Assembly (NCBI GenBank): GCA_018902385.1
Contig: JABSSW010000037.1
Location: 124,001-188,000, forward strand
Length of the DNA stretch: 64,000 bases
Direction of reading: 5' to 3'
DNA from: Physcia stellaris
Lineage: Eukaryota; Ascomycota; Lecanoromycetes; Caliciales; Physciaceae
Below, in pieces: positions 11,847 to 24,524 of this stretch. Position 1 is the first letter of the stretch. Each line of letters opens with the position of its first letter. The position numbers were made by a program, and so were the translations under genes. The notes under the pieces are model-generated. The model was not told the origin of the DNA and searched no databases. It was given only the letters and a program-made list of their open reading frames with translations.

Positions 11847-12311
11847 ATGGCGGACACTTCCCGTAGCCATTCGACGGCATGGCACGAAGCGTCAAAATTT
11901 CCTGAGGCGTACAGCCAGCTAAGCAGACGATTACTCGATCTCGGATGAAACGAGGTGGAAACACTCATTTGCCCGTAGACGGGTGAATGCTTTTTTTTTT
12001 TTCAAAAAAGAAGAACTATGTTAGATTCTCGCCACCATTGAACTATGCCAGGCTGTGGTATACTCTTAACTTTCACGCACATGCCGAACTTGGTTATAGA
12101 ACGACCCATATGATTTGGACATCAAGATGCGGAAGAATTATAATCGCTTTCACTAGCGGCAGCGTTTGTACAGGATAGGTCAATGATCACAATTTTTATT
12201 TCGAGCGTGCGCTTAGGAAAGTCTTTAATGGAACTGTTCGTAGTAGCAAATGCTACACTAGCAAACAACAAGCAGCTGGGACACAGACTCGGCTTAGACG
12301 ACTTTGGAGTA
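11847..12311. other. Convergent intergenic spacer
   Basis: Lies between the 3' ends of the HET gene (plus) and TRM8 (minus). It contains a T-run at about 11992-12001 and no supported gene. Confidence 0.6.
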
Positions 12312-13288
<977 letters not shown>

Positions 13289-13575
13289 GTTTTGTAGAGG
13301 ATGGGATAATCGGACAGAGGAGGATAATGAGCCAGTGCGGGCCCGCTACTACGGCTCTATTGGATTTCTACAGATGGTTGAACTTCCAGAGCTCCCTCGC
13401 TCTTTACAGTTCCTTAGCTCCGCGCCTCCACCCGTTAGCTTACCATAATTTAAGCGACCCCTTATCGATAACATTGACGTAGAGCGTACTCTACTTACGT
13501 GTACTCGTAAAGCTCCGCGAGCTGTTCACGCTCAGGATCTCAGTATTCGCCGCGCTCCCCATCATCACCCCCAAA
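13289..13575. promoter_or_regulatory. Shared divergent promoter of TRM8 and VPS25
   Basis: Only 287 bp separate the two start codons, so both promoters must lie here. The VPS25 side ends in a good start context (CAAAATGTC at 13572-13580). I see no strong TATA box. Confidence 0.6.
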
Positions 13576-14277
13576 ATGTCATCCAGACCCACCTCCACCA
13601 TATCCACAACCTCCTCATCGACCCAAATCCCACCCACCACCCGCCCCACCCCATCCACCCCAACCGCGCGCCCCCTCCCAACCCCATCCTCCCCCCAACC
13701 TTCTCCTTCCCGCGCGCCTACTCCTTCCCCGCCTTCTACACCCTCCAACCAACCCTCCTAACGCGCCAAACCCAATTCCGCAAATGGTCCGCCCTAATCC
13801 TCTCCTACTGCCGCCACCACCGCCTTTACCGCCTCTCCCTCATCGACGCCGCCGACACGCCCCTGTTCCACAACCGAGGTCTCAGGAAGCGGTTACGGCT
13901 CGAGGATGTGAGGGAGGTGATGGGTTGGATGGCTGGGGAGGAGGGGGGGAGGAGGGTGGAGTGGATCGGGGGCGGCGGTGTGGGTGTGGTGGCGGAAGCC
14001 GGAGGAGTGGGCTGATGTTATCGGGGGTGGGTTGAGGAGATGGGGCTGAAGGGGGTTGTGTTGACGCTTTATGAACTTACGAGTGGGGCGGGGAGTCAGG
14101 GGCAAGGTGAGTTTATACCTTTTCGATGAGTGGGTACGGGGACTGATTCTGGGTTGTGTGGTAGAGTTTCATGGTATGGATCCTGAGGTCTTGCAGCGCT
14201 CGCTTAATGTGCTGGTTAAGAGGGGGAAGGCACAGGTTTTTGGTGGGGAAGATCAGCAGGGCGTTAAATTCTTTTGA
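13576..14277 (+). CDS. VPS25: ESCRT-II subunit VPS25, with frame breaks at homopolymers
   Basis: VPS25 is the small ESCRT-II subunit that recruits VPS20 during endosomal sorting. Its conserved blocks are all present: 'FPAFYTLQPTLLTRQ', 'LILSYCRHHRLYRL', 'WWRKPEEWADVI', 'GVVLTLYELTSG', 'EFHGMDPEVLQRSL' and the terminal 'GVKFF'. Exons are 13576-14106 and 14165-14277 (58-nt intron). They do not sit in one frame. One C too few at the C6 run 13691-13696, one G too many at the G5 run 13968-13972 and one G too few at the G5 run 14023-14027 would give 214 residues. The gene is essential for endosomal sorting in most fungi and the sequence is otherwise well conserved, so I read these as sequence errors, not decay. 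The first break is the least certain, because the N-terminus is low-complexity. Confidence 0.85.
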
Positions 14278-14536
14278 CGGGTCCCAACTACGGACTTCGT
14301 CGCTTCCTCCTGGCTCATTTCGCAAAGAACGAGATGTACGACAAATTTGCTGGGCCACAGAACCGATAGCCAACCCAACACCTATGGAGCCCTCCTAGAT
14401 TCACTGCAAGGCAGGAAGAACTCCGCCAAATTTTCTCCTCCTCGTCCGCCGATGAGCTAGATCCCAAACGCCGGAGATATGCAACAAGTCATAAGGACGT
14501 TATCCACGCGGTGAGTAACATCATCCTCCATCAGGT

Positions 14537-17271
14537 TCAATCCTTTTGCTCATAGTCAGGAGACCATCGAATCGCTTGCGTTATCGCCAAGTTCAAGACC
14601 CAGTCATTGTTTACAATCCGAGGGGTCCTGCCCTTGCTCTGCGCCATTTGTCGGAATTTCGGCCATAGCTTCTTTTCTTCCGGAGAAGTACCGCTCACGA
14701 GGTACAAGTAGTCCGGGGTGGACTGTGAGTCGTCGTCTTCCCGCTTGCCACCAAGAGGTGTCACAAGCGCCACGGAAGTTGCACGAGCTTTGTAAAGTTG
14801 GCAAATGCCTCCATTTTCGGTGATGATGTCCCTGTAGGAATCAAAGCCACCTCGAATTCCATCCGTGCAGTAAATGGTCCAGCCGCGCAGCAAACGACAT
14901 TTATTGACTTTGGCCCGCGCCATGGATTGAGCGAGGTTATAACCCCGTATCTTGTCATCGTTGTTCTCCTGCAGGAGGAAGTCTTCAGGATCCAGCTTCG
15001 CATTCTGGGCGAGACACTGGTCTATGTAGTCCAAGGTCAAGACCGTCGGAGCATGAGCCAACGACGCAACGAATTTGGGCGTTCGGACAATCCTCGGTAC
15101 TGCGATATGGGTGCACTTAAGCCCTTTGTCAATTATCCGAATGCCAAGGTCCTTCAAATGTGCCTAGAACCTGTCAATGAGGAACAAAATTACTATAAAC
15201 ATCTTGCTCACCCGCTCCCTAGATTCTTTCGCTGTATCATCTACCCAACGTTTGTCGCCCGTGATCAAGAGTTGTATCGCTGGTGCTTCTTTTGTCTTTG
15301 CTTTCTTCACCGGTCGTCCAGGTTCTTCAACTTCGCTGCTGTTCTCATCGTCCTTTGATATGGACCGCTTTCTATTGTTGTCGGAAACCTTGTGATCAGA
15401 TGATTTACGCCCACCGTGTGTGACTCCACCAACGCGCTTCATCTCCTTCTCGTAGAGCTGAATATCTGGGGCCATTTCGTGAAGCCTGGCTGCAGCTTTC
15501 TGCTTGGCTCCTCGACTGCCAGTCGTTGACGGAGTATCATTCTCCTTTTCATTATTCGTGTAGCGTGACGATGCTGGTGTTCGCAAAGGTGTTACGTTAG
15601 ACGGTTTTCTGATTGCTTTAGTAGCCTTCGGTGTCGGCTCATCCGAATGGATCGGCACGGGCTCTGGAGCTCTACCAGAGCTCCGAGGATGTGCTGCGCT
15701 GCTATTGGGAACTGGAACTTTAAAGTTGGCATTTTGATCCTTGACTTTCATTGCCCGAACACCAGCCTCCACCCCGCTGGAGTCATCATCCACGCCTTCC
15801 GGGAAATATTTCTTGATTGCTTGCCGATCAATCTCAGTCTGACCAACAACTTCACCTAGATTGGTGCGTTGGGGGAAATGAGTGTAGCGGGGGTTGGCAA
15901 TACTTTGTATCTGCCACTTCGCATAACTTTCCTCGAGCCACAGATGGTTTACTATGTTGATATTCCATTCTTTTGCAGCGTCACACTTCTCGCTATGCAA
16001 GTGTGCTGTAATAAGATGCGTATTTTCCTCTTTCATAGTCTTGGTAAACTCGCCACCAGCGGCTCTCGCAAGGTTTTCCAGGTAAACTCGTGCTTCACCA
16101 TTGTAATTGGAAAGACTTATTCGGAAGTCATTGAAGCCGGGAAGTCCCTTCTTCGCAATAGGGTAGTGCAGTAGTCGGCGCGTCGGAGACGTCCAGGTGT
16201 TATGAGAAAAAAGATGGTAGAGCCAGGCCAAATTACCAACGTCCTGACCTGCCCCGGAAGCAATGCGGAAATCACGGGTTTCTCGATATTGGCAAATGAG
16301 AGTATCAGAATTGTAGACACTTCCGGTGATGTCTCCTCCGCCGCCTTTGATTAGTCCTTCGATAGTCCCCCGAAGATGGCTACCGATTGCAAGGTCAGAT
16401 GAGAGCATCACAGTTTTATTTTTGAAGACCGTAAGCTCCCGTTGAGGAGTACGAGGCGAATCGAGAGAAGGGGGTACCGCGGAGGAGCTTCCGTACAAGT
16501 CTGGCCTCGCAGCGTCCGGAATGCGGTCTTCTGGCTTCCTGAGAAGTATTTCGGGATTAGGTAAACAATATGGCGCCTCGTCGATTCGCTTTCCAAGTCT
16601 CAAGCAATCATCAAACCTAGATTAAGTAAGCGCAAAACTTGTATGGGACAATCTTAGAGACATACCAATGTGGCAGAACAATCTTGCATTTGATGTTCTT
16701 TGCAATTGCGACTTTACACTTTTCCGGATCTAATGTCAAGGCCACAATGTGTGTGACCAATCTTGTAACTCCGCCCGAGTATAGTCCACCAACAGCGAGC
16801 ACACCTCCGATGATGGCATCCGAGTCGCCTGGAGGTAAGTCCGCACAACATACTACCAATCCCGAGAAGAACATCTTGGGATCAGGGCTGTGTTGTCGGG
16901 GATTGGCAATCTTATTCTTGTTTATTGATGCGATCACCCAGTCAGGCTTCACGACCGATAACAGCCTCTCTTGGGTAATGTGGTACTCGGGAAAATCCGA
17001 GGTAGTGGATATTATGTGGGTAACCTGGTCGAGAGCCAGCGGATTGTTCGGGCTGGATCTCTCGATTTCTTCGGCGCCATTGTCCTTCAGAATCTTTGAG
17101 ATCTGGGACACCAAAGGTCAGCTTGCTATTCAGCACGAGCATTTTGAAGGCGGAAACCTTTTCGGCATCCTCTACACCCCATTTATCGCCAATGACATGC
17201 TGGAACAGGACTTGATCGAAGATGGCTTTTGGGCGCTCAGCACCCACAGGCGCAGGCTGTGCGTTGTTCAT
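14537..17271 (-). CDS. RTT107: Multi-BRCT DNA-damage scaffold, RTT107/Brc1 type
   Basis: Four exons (17271-17158, 17102-16666, 16616-15212, 15163-14537) join to 860 residues. BRCT repeats are recognisable in the N-terminal half ('HIISTTSDFPEY', a 'WVIASI' block, a 'LVTHIVAL' block, 'LPHWFDDCL') and in the middle ('LITAHLHSEKCDAAKEW', 'NHLWLEESYAKW'). A low-complexity serine/proline/lysine linker follows (about residues 450-610), then a C-terminal BRCT pair ('THIAVPRIVRTPKF', 'LDYIDQCLAQN', 'NNDWVLNLAI'). In yeast this family binds phosphorylated H2A and the SLX4 scaffold at stalled forks. The architecture, N-terminal BRCT array plus C-terminal pair, fits RTT107 best. An MCB-like box lies upstream. 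Its 3' end faces VPS25, 259 bp away. Confidence 0.82.
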
Positions 17272-17393
17272 GGTTAAAATACGACTGGTCACGGATTTGA
17301 CATAATCAACAAGCATACGGAGCAATTTGCATATTTATATGCTGGCTGATGGCAGAAATTCAAGCAAACACAAGCGTTAGTGTCAGCGAAGTA

Positions 17394-17399
17394 ACGCGT
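17394..17399. promoter_or_regulatory. MCB box (ACGCGT) upstream of the BRCT gene
   Basis: ACGCGT lies about 125 bp before the start codon of the minus-strand RTT107-type gene, with a second GACGCG nearby (about 17407-17412). MCB boxes drive G1/S transcription through MBF in fungi, which suits a replication-stress scaffold. A CACGTG E-box follows at 17456-17461, closer to the divergent hydrolase gene. Function is inferred from the motif only. Confidence 0.45.
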
Positions 17400-17915
17400 T
17401 GACTTCGACGCGACCTACTTTATTTTTGACCTTAAAAAGCCATGTCACGTGATGAAGCGCATCAACCGAGGCTTCCTCGCTTCGTCGCAAAATTACTCCG
17501 GTAAAAGCCCCCGTCATCCCGTCAACGGTGTAGTGAGAAACCAAAGGCCATGAATTAAGAATGAACTTCGATTGCTGTGAATGGATCTCATTCTCTTTCC
17601 TTGCTGTCGGTTACATACCCTTTCACTCACCCCCAGATCCTTCCACAGGATAATTAATCCTGGAACTCTCTTACATGTTTGACGCAATGCCCATGCAATT
17701 TAGTTCTATCGAAGCAGCGTACAGCCATCTCAATGTCTGATATCTTTGTTATCAACTTCACTTAACTACTCACTATTTCCTTGCGTCGACGTTCTGTATG
17801 ATATGAAACTATCTCCTGGTTGAGGGAAGTATTGCGACAATTCACCTGACCGTCTCCTTAAGCCTGATCGATCTGTTGTAATTCCCCTGTATTATCATTT
17901 CTCTGTTTGACAATC

Positions 17916-19408
17916 ATGTCGTCGAAGTACTTTTCTTTCAAGGTTCATATCATACCTGGTCAGTACATACGCGAATATCCGGGGGCCACTCTTGATAGCC
18001 AAGAGGATGTTCTGAAATTGCACATAAAACAATACACGCCTTTAGAGCATATGGAAAGCCAGCAGAAGGCCGTGACGATTATCGGGGGTCACGCGAACGG
18101 ATTTCCTAAAGTAAGTCTTCTTCAGCGAGATATGTCTTATCAGTATCTTATGATTACAGGAACTGTACGAGCCACTCTGGGATGAATTGTATCTCCAAGC
18201 TAAGGCTTCTGGCGTCTCAATTAAGAGTATCTGGATGGCAGATGTTGCCCACCAAGGACGTAGCTACATCCTGAATGAGGACAAGCTCGGTAGTGATCGT
18301 GAGTTTTCTGCACTGGTGGCGCTGGACAAAGGCATCTTGTTAACGAATGCTTTCCGGCATAGCTTCGTGGAACGATCCTCCAAGAGACCTGCTTTGTATG
18401 ATCAACCACTTCCGAAACGAAATGCCACGACCTATTGTAGGCATTGGGCATAGCATGGGAGGCAGTATCCTGTGCGATAGCCCCACCCGTACTCTGATCG
18501 CTATAGCCCAGTCTGACTGAAGATAGTATCAATCTCTCCATCATGCACCCGCGTCTTCTAACGACTTTGGTCTTGGTCGATCCAGTATTCCAACTCACCC
18601 CTCTCGCAGCTGGATCACAAGGCAGTTCCAATTACGCTCAGCTATCCGCCTTTCGCCACGACCTATGGCCATCACGTTCAGCAGCCGCCAAGTCTTTCGA
18701 GAAGAGTCCTTTCTACAGAATCTGGGACCCGCGTGTCCTGGCGCTGTGGAACGAGTTTGCACTTCGGGAGCTCCCCACGGCCATTTACCCGGATATCCCC
18801 ACCAGTCAACCTGGGATCAACGGATCACAGACCCGATCAGCCAGTACAACAGAGAAGCCTGTAACGCTTACGACGCCGAAACATCAGGAGGTTTTCATGT
18901 TCGGTCGACCCAACTTCCCCACACCAGGCCAACCAACCCTGAACCGTACCACTCACCCTGATCTCGACCCATCTCTTTCCGCAAACGATCAATACCCCTT
19001 CTATCGCCCCGAAGCTGCGTCCACGTTCCGTCTCGTACCCAGACTCCGTCCCGGTGCGCTTTACATCTTCGGTGGCGCATCCGAAGTCTCGCCACCCGAG
19101 TTCCGCAAGGACAAGCTCGAAACTACCGGCATCGGCGTAGGCGGCAGTGGAGGTGTTAAAGAGGGCAGAGTCAAGAGCGTGACGTTGAAGGGCATCGGGC
19201 ATCTCATTCCCATGATTGTGCCGAAGACGTGTGCCGAAAAAGCAATGGAATGGCTGAAGCCGGAATTGCAGATGTGGGAGGAGGAAGAGGATAGGTGGAC
19301 GGAGATGTGGAAGGGTACCGGCAAGAGGGAGAGGCGGGTCCTAAGTGAGGAGTACAAAAGATGCTCGGCGGAGACCCGAAAGGGAAAACGACGATGGAGA
19401 AGCTGTGA
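17916..19408 (+). CDS. Alpha/beta hydrolase, LPX1/toxin-biosynthesis (AKT2-like) family
   Basis: Exons are 17916-18110, 18160-18298, 18363-18471 and 18527 onward. The protein shows 'VTIIGGHANGFPKELYEPLW' (oxyanion side), 'SIWMADVAHQG', the nucleophile elbow 'GHSMGG', 'LTTLVLVDPVFQ' and a late His in 'LKGIGHLIPM', that is, a full Ser-Asp-His hydrolase fold. The family includes peroxisomal LPX1-type lipases and AKT2-like host-toxin enzymes. The last exon stays open to 19586, but the tail typical of the family ('MLGGDPKGKTTMEKL') is in the next frame and stops at 19406-19408. One extra A in the A4 run at 19356-19359 would join it and give 441 residues. The end in -EKL is not a convincing peroxisomal signal. 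The third intron uses an unusual GTGCGA donor. Substrate unknown. Confidence 0.82.
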
Positions 19409-19586
19409 GCGGGCTGGACTTCTGTGCTATTTTACTGTATGGTTGATACCGGGAACTGGATATGTGAAATTCTCTGAAACATATTATGCTTGTAGATACG
19501 ATATGCTTTTCTCCCCTCTGACGAAACTTTCATGGAAGATGGTGTGCGAATCTTCCAAATTGATCCTTGCACAAGAAAGATTGTAG

Positions 19587-20834
19587 CTTAGAGAAGCTAT
19601 TCAACCCATGTCCTCGCGACTAGTGATCTCTCCGCACATCTATACAAACAATATCACCTAAGCATACAGCATGACTTAAGGAAATGTGACGAAGCTCCAT
19701 TCTCACAGTCCCCCTCCACTAAAAGCACCCTCTCCCCCACCGCGCGCACCACACCCAACTAAACTCATCACCCCTTCCCAAAGCACAACAAAAAAAGCCA
19801 GCATCCTCCCCAAAATCCAAAAGCCCTCCCTCCAAGCCAAACCAAGACACGAACGCCCCAAAAAACCTACACCGCTCATCCACCTCCCCAGAAAGCCCAA
19901 ATCCAGCAGCTCCTTCCCCATCGCAAATTTTCTCAATCGTCTCCGATCATAGAAAGAGAGCGTCCGGGATTCCACCCAGTTACGGTTCTTGAGCCAGGGA
20001 TTGCGGTTGTAGTGGATGGAAAGCATGGAGGATAAGGAGATGGGCTGTCAATTATCTTGTGCGCTGATTGGGAGCTGATGACGATGAAGGGTAAGGATAG
20101 GGAAATGTGGTTTGGATATTGGGTAATGGGGAGTGGGGAATGCAGCATGGGAGTGGTTCCATAAAGACGTTCACTAGGGTATGAGAAGAGTAAGGAGACG
20201 GTGGTGGTGAATGGGGGCTTTGAGTGGGAGATGTGCCTTTTGAGAAATGATGGGAGTGGCAGGGCGATGTTGATGGAATGGAAAAAAGCAGGAAGTGGTC
20301 TGTTGTTGAGAGGGCGGACAGGGTAAGTATTAGGCCTGTGAGAGATTGAGACGGTTGGTGCTCGAGTGCTTGAGTGTGTATCCAGCGCGGGAAATTTGGC
20401 GCACATTGTATAGACTTTGATGAAGTACGCTCAACTGTCGATCCCGGCTCGGGTTCGCAACACACGGGCTCACTCCAAGGAAACTAGGAGATGCATTAGC
20501 AGGTTATGAGTTGATCATTAACAGACCAAGGGAGTTCCTGAAAGGAGGCATAAGGTAGTGGAGACACGTAAACCAGTGCTGTGCCTCAAATAGCCATGGT
20601 TGTTAGCCTTGAGGCGGACAAAGAGCACAGGATAAGCTCAGTTGCTTGCATTCTGTATAAATCTACCCAGAGCCCCTCATCTATGATGCCTTCCAGCGGC
20701 AGGGAAAGGAGATCGCTTGAGAGTAGGGTAACGACGGTATCGAAGCCCCAGTCAATTTGGTGAAGCTGTGCAGGCTCCTCTCAAACCGCCCGATACCTCG
20801 GAGATGCAGTCGTGACATGTTACGCAGTCCAGGG
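19587..20834. other. Skewed non-coding stretch with one weak ORF
   Basis: The plus strand is C/A-rich from about 19700 to 19930 and G-rich from about 20020 to 20360. A minus-strand ATG frame of 107 codons (20026-19703) starts with a basic, aromatic segment and ends in glycine repeats. I do not recognise it and would give it about 20 percent chance of being an exon. Nothing else is supported. Confidence 0.4.
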
Positions 20835-21345
20835 TCAGCCCTTCGAGGCACTACTACTCTCTTTTGATGGATCTTGTTCAGATGGTTCTCCCTGCTCATC
20901 GTCGCCCGTGGGCGTCTCGGCATCATCGGCAGCGTTCTTCCCTCTCATAACCTTTATCCTACTCTTGCGATGGCAATGGTATAATCTCCACTTCACCACC
21001 GGCCTCGTCAAATCGCCCCATCCTAGCTGCAGGGGCTCCAACTCCTTCAGCACTGTGTCGATTGCATCTTCCTTGTTACTTTTGCTGAGCTGGTTCCACG
21101 TGGTCTCGGGGGCCAAGCTGACTTGTTTGGTCTCGTAAAGGTATTTGACAGTATGCTAGTGCCGCCAACTTTAGCCGGCTGTCTGGTAAGAGCTGCCTAA
21201 ACTAGGTTGAAATGGCAGGGAAGACAGGCAGAAAAGCGAGCCATACCTCGAAAGCGGACCAGTCGAGGTTCGCTTGTTTAGGGTCTTTTGGTGGCAGACG
21301 ATCGCGGATGTGCCGAGATGGAGCATTGACGGAGATAGCTTCCAT
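20835..21345 (-). CDS. Small conserved-looking unknown protein, two exons
   Basis: Exon 1 (21345-21247) and exon 2 (21155-20835) are joined by a 91-nt intron (GTATGG donor, CACTAG acceptor) to give 139 residues; an in-frame ATG at 21405 would give 159. The N-terminal part has 'IRDRLPPKDPKQANLDWSAF', the middle is a helical, acidic/basic segment rich in Trp and Leu, and the last 35 residues are low-complexity Glu/Ser/Asp. There is no signal peptide and no membrane segment. I do not recognise the family. The clean splice junction and the change from ordered to charged tail argue for a real gene. It lies head-to-tail behind the prolyl-tRNA synthetase gene on the same strand. Confidence 0.6.
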
Positions 21346-21589
21346 TGTTGGGTGTGGCGGGAGGATGACTAGATTAGGTTCTAGGTGAGAAACGAGTGGA
21401 AGCAAAAATCTCCGAGTGATTTTGGATCTTGTCCCCTCGTGCGCGGCGTGATGGTGTGCAGGGACGAGATGAGACTAATGTATGTGATGGTGTGAAAGTG
21501 GCGTTCGACATGGGTACAGTCAGCCAACCTCATAGCCTGGTGGTCATGCGCCATGACCCCTGTATTGATCCTTCGCTGATCTTAGACCC

Positions 21590-23851
21590 TTAGAGCTGTC
21601 GCAGCAGCTCTCTAACTTTGACTCCGAGACCTTCTATGTGGACGTCGTCCGTGATGCCTAATCTGCGGCATTGTATTTCGCAGATTCTCTCTTTGCCGAA
21701 GCGTTTCCCTAAAATGACAATGACAGGGTATCCAATCATATCTGCGTCTTTCAGCTTCCAGGAGATGGTTTGCTTTCGGTCGTCGACTATCAAATCTGGT
21801 GGTTGTTCCGAGATTGCACCCGTTCTCGTTAAGATTTCTGTGCCTGTATTACTCAAACGATTGCAGACACGAGAGACCTGATCCGCGTGTTCCTCGTTCG
21901 ACACGATGACGACTTCGAATGGAGCCATGACTCGAGGCCAATTGAGTCCTTTCGAGTCAGCGAGGGTGTCGGCAACAGCGGCAATCATGCGCGATATGCC
22001 AATGCCATGGCAGCCCATCTCCAAGGGTCTTTTCTTCAATGGCTGAGATTTCTCATCAGCCCCTAGCAGTAGTGTCTTATCTGTTGTGCGCGGTGAGCAA
22101 CTAGTTGGTGGGCTTGAGTGGTCGCTATTAGTTGTAGCCTCTAGAATTGATTGCTGGGGTGATGGCACGATGTATGCATTTAAAGGCTTGCTGTACCGGG
22201 TACCCAAATGGAAAGTATGGCCTAATTCAACTGCTTTCGTCTTCTGGACAGCTCCTTCAAAGCATTTTGGGCATGGATCGCCAGCTGCTATTTTGACAAT
22301 GGCAGCAGGAGTATCTGCCAATGTGATCTGTATATTGTCGCTAGGCTTCGGCATGTATCTTTTAGGCCCCTTTGATTGTTGATCAGTCTGGTAGTAACGC
22401 TGAATATCTTTTTCAGAAACTCGATGATCAACGATTCGATGCAGAAATCTTACTGCGGCTTCTGGAAAGACGCCTTTCTTGAAATTATTGCCCTTACTGA
22501 ATTGCTTGAAAGTCTCCAAAGGTCTTTCAACGCTTAAGTCAAGGCCAGGAACTAGTCTCTTTATTGAATTGGTGCAGGCTTCTGTTTCTCTCCAATGACT
22601 CATGGTTCCCGATAGATTTGTGACCCTCATGACCCGGGGGACAATGGCTTCGACTAAGGTGCTCCGGTCGGCAGTCACGCCATACCATATTTTGCAATTC
22701 AATAAAAAGTCGTCTCCATCACCAGGAGGTTCTTTATCATGGTCTAGGTGTGTTTCAGCTGCACCTTGCGCAAGAGGGAGCCCATCCCGAGAGCCTTTTT
22801 CCATAAGATTTCCCTGCGACTGCGTTCTGGCATCCCCTGCGTCTTCTGCTAATTCTTCATTGATGAGGTAATCACATTTACTACAGCTAAGAACAACGTC
22901 TTCCCCTTTGGCACTAGGAAAATGGAACTCATGACTGATTTCACCGCCGATGTCGCCAGAATGCGCTTCGGCTACCAGATAGGATATCTTGAGCTCGTTG
23001 AAAAAGGCTTTGTAGGCTTCCTTAACCTCGTCATAGGTCAAGAGAGCTTCCTTTTCACTGGCGTCGAAAGTGTAAAGATCTTTCATCAGAAACTCCCGTG
23101 TTCGTAGCAGCCCTTGTCGTGGGCGCAGTTCATCTCGGTACTTGCGAGCTGTATTACTAGAAATTAGCTACGACAAGGCTAGAAGAAAATTTGACAACGA
23201 ACATATTTGATATAGCCTTAGTGGCAACTGTCTATAGGACTTTATAGTGTTTCCGACAAGATATGTTATCTCTTCTTCATGTGTCGGCGAAAGGAGGTAT
23301 TTAGTGCCCCGTCGATCTTCAATGCGGAAAAGCTACGGGCGATGAGTGATCGATACAACGTCGCAAGAAAAGTCAACGTTACCTCCGAGCTACCGCCATC
23401 CAATCTACCAGATTTTCTCCATAAGTCTTCGGAAGAGAATGTTGACAATGCTACTTTTGAAGCACCTGCAGTTGCCTTAGTAAGATCTAGCGACAGGTGC
23501 AGGTATTTTGAGTACCAAGTGTGGTCATGTGTTTGTCTATGAGACGCTCAAGCTTTTCTTGAACCCTCAATCCTAATGGCAGAAGCTGGAAAAGGCCCGA
23601 ATGTGCCTTGATATTTTTTAGCTGGCTCACTTGTCAAATTGTCTCCTAAAAATTATTCACCTTTCGAATGAAGCCTGCCTTGACTAGCAAGGAGTTTGAG
23701 TCATCTAATTTTCCATTACTTAATCTTTTGGTACAACGAAATCTGGCGCCGAGGTCTTCTTACCGTCTTCGGCATCGGCAATCCCACCAGTGGGCGCCCA
23801 GAATTTGGACAGACATTGTGGATGGATTCGCTTCATAATTGACTTAGTCAT
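21590..23851 (-). CDS. Prolyl-tRNA synthetase, mitochondrial/bacterial type
   Basis: Class II synthetase charging tRNA-Pro, most likely in mitochondria (AIM10/PARS2 type). Five exons are visible: 23851-23661, 23606-23516, 23465-23383, 23332-23203 and 23148-21590. Motifs include '[19 protein letters not shown]', the motif-2 region '[14 protein letters not shown]' followed by '[20 protein letters not shown]', the motif-3 region '[20 protein letters not shown]', and a C-terminal anticodon-binding domain. Exon 1 contains one frame break: '[16 protein letters not shown]' and '[13 protein letters not shown]' are in different frames, joined if the A4 run of the coding strand (plus 23726-23729) had one more base. 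With it the five exons total exactly 685 codons. I take this as a sequence error. A predicted presequence is weak ('[12 protein letters not shown]'). Confidence 0.9.
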
Positions 23852-24524
23852 TGACAGCTTGACGATATGCCGACATAGCTTACGTCCAAATCCGAATCAT
23901 CCCTAGACTCAGAAGAAAAGTTCTGTTGGGCTGGAGCAAAGCTCCCGCCAAATGTGATACTCTTATGACTTGGATGCCACTTCTGATGATGAAAGGGTCG
24001 TGGACGCGAGAAAATTGATCTCCTAGGAGGACGCGCCAGGACCATTGCCTGGAAAGTAGCCACAACTTTGATCGACCAAAAAAGATTGTTCTTTCTCAAA
24101 GATAGTGCATTGCGTTCAGAAGACTGCAGGAATAGACGGAGCCATATTGGCGCATCGAGAAGTCCCTTTCGCATCAAAACATGGAGATGTGATATTATTT
24201 TCCAGGAGCATGGGCTCGGATAAAGGTTGTGCCGGGCCTGAAGGGCCTCGGCCGTTGCTATGCAAAGCTGCCCGAAATCAACAAATCTTTTTGCAGTCTG
24301 ATAGAAATTATTAATATTGGGATGACCAACGACATGAAGCTCACTGCGTTCTGGACATGTACAAGTCGACCTGCTCATCGATAAAAATTCCTAGAATCGT
24401 GGTAGCCTACTTTTATCTCTCAACATCACTGTGCAGTCCAGGCTAAAATTTCCAACAAACATCACTTTCTCCTACTCCGGTAGTGGAATCCATTCCTCTA
24501 GCTCCACCTGTAGAGCCCAACGGA
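23852..24524. other. Divergent promoter region with a 176-codon open frame
   Basis: Holds the upstream regions of the synthetase (minus) and the GPI-type protein (plus). A minus-strand ATG frame (24378-23848) ends in a TGA that overlaps the synthetase ATG. It has a biased Ser/Arg/His/Phe composition and no family I know. It may be leader sequence or chance. Confidence 0.4.
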
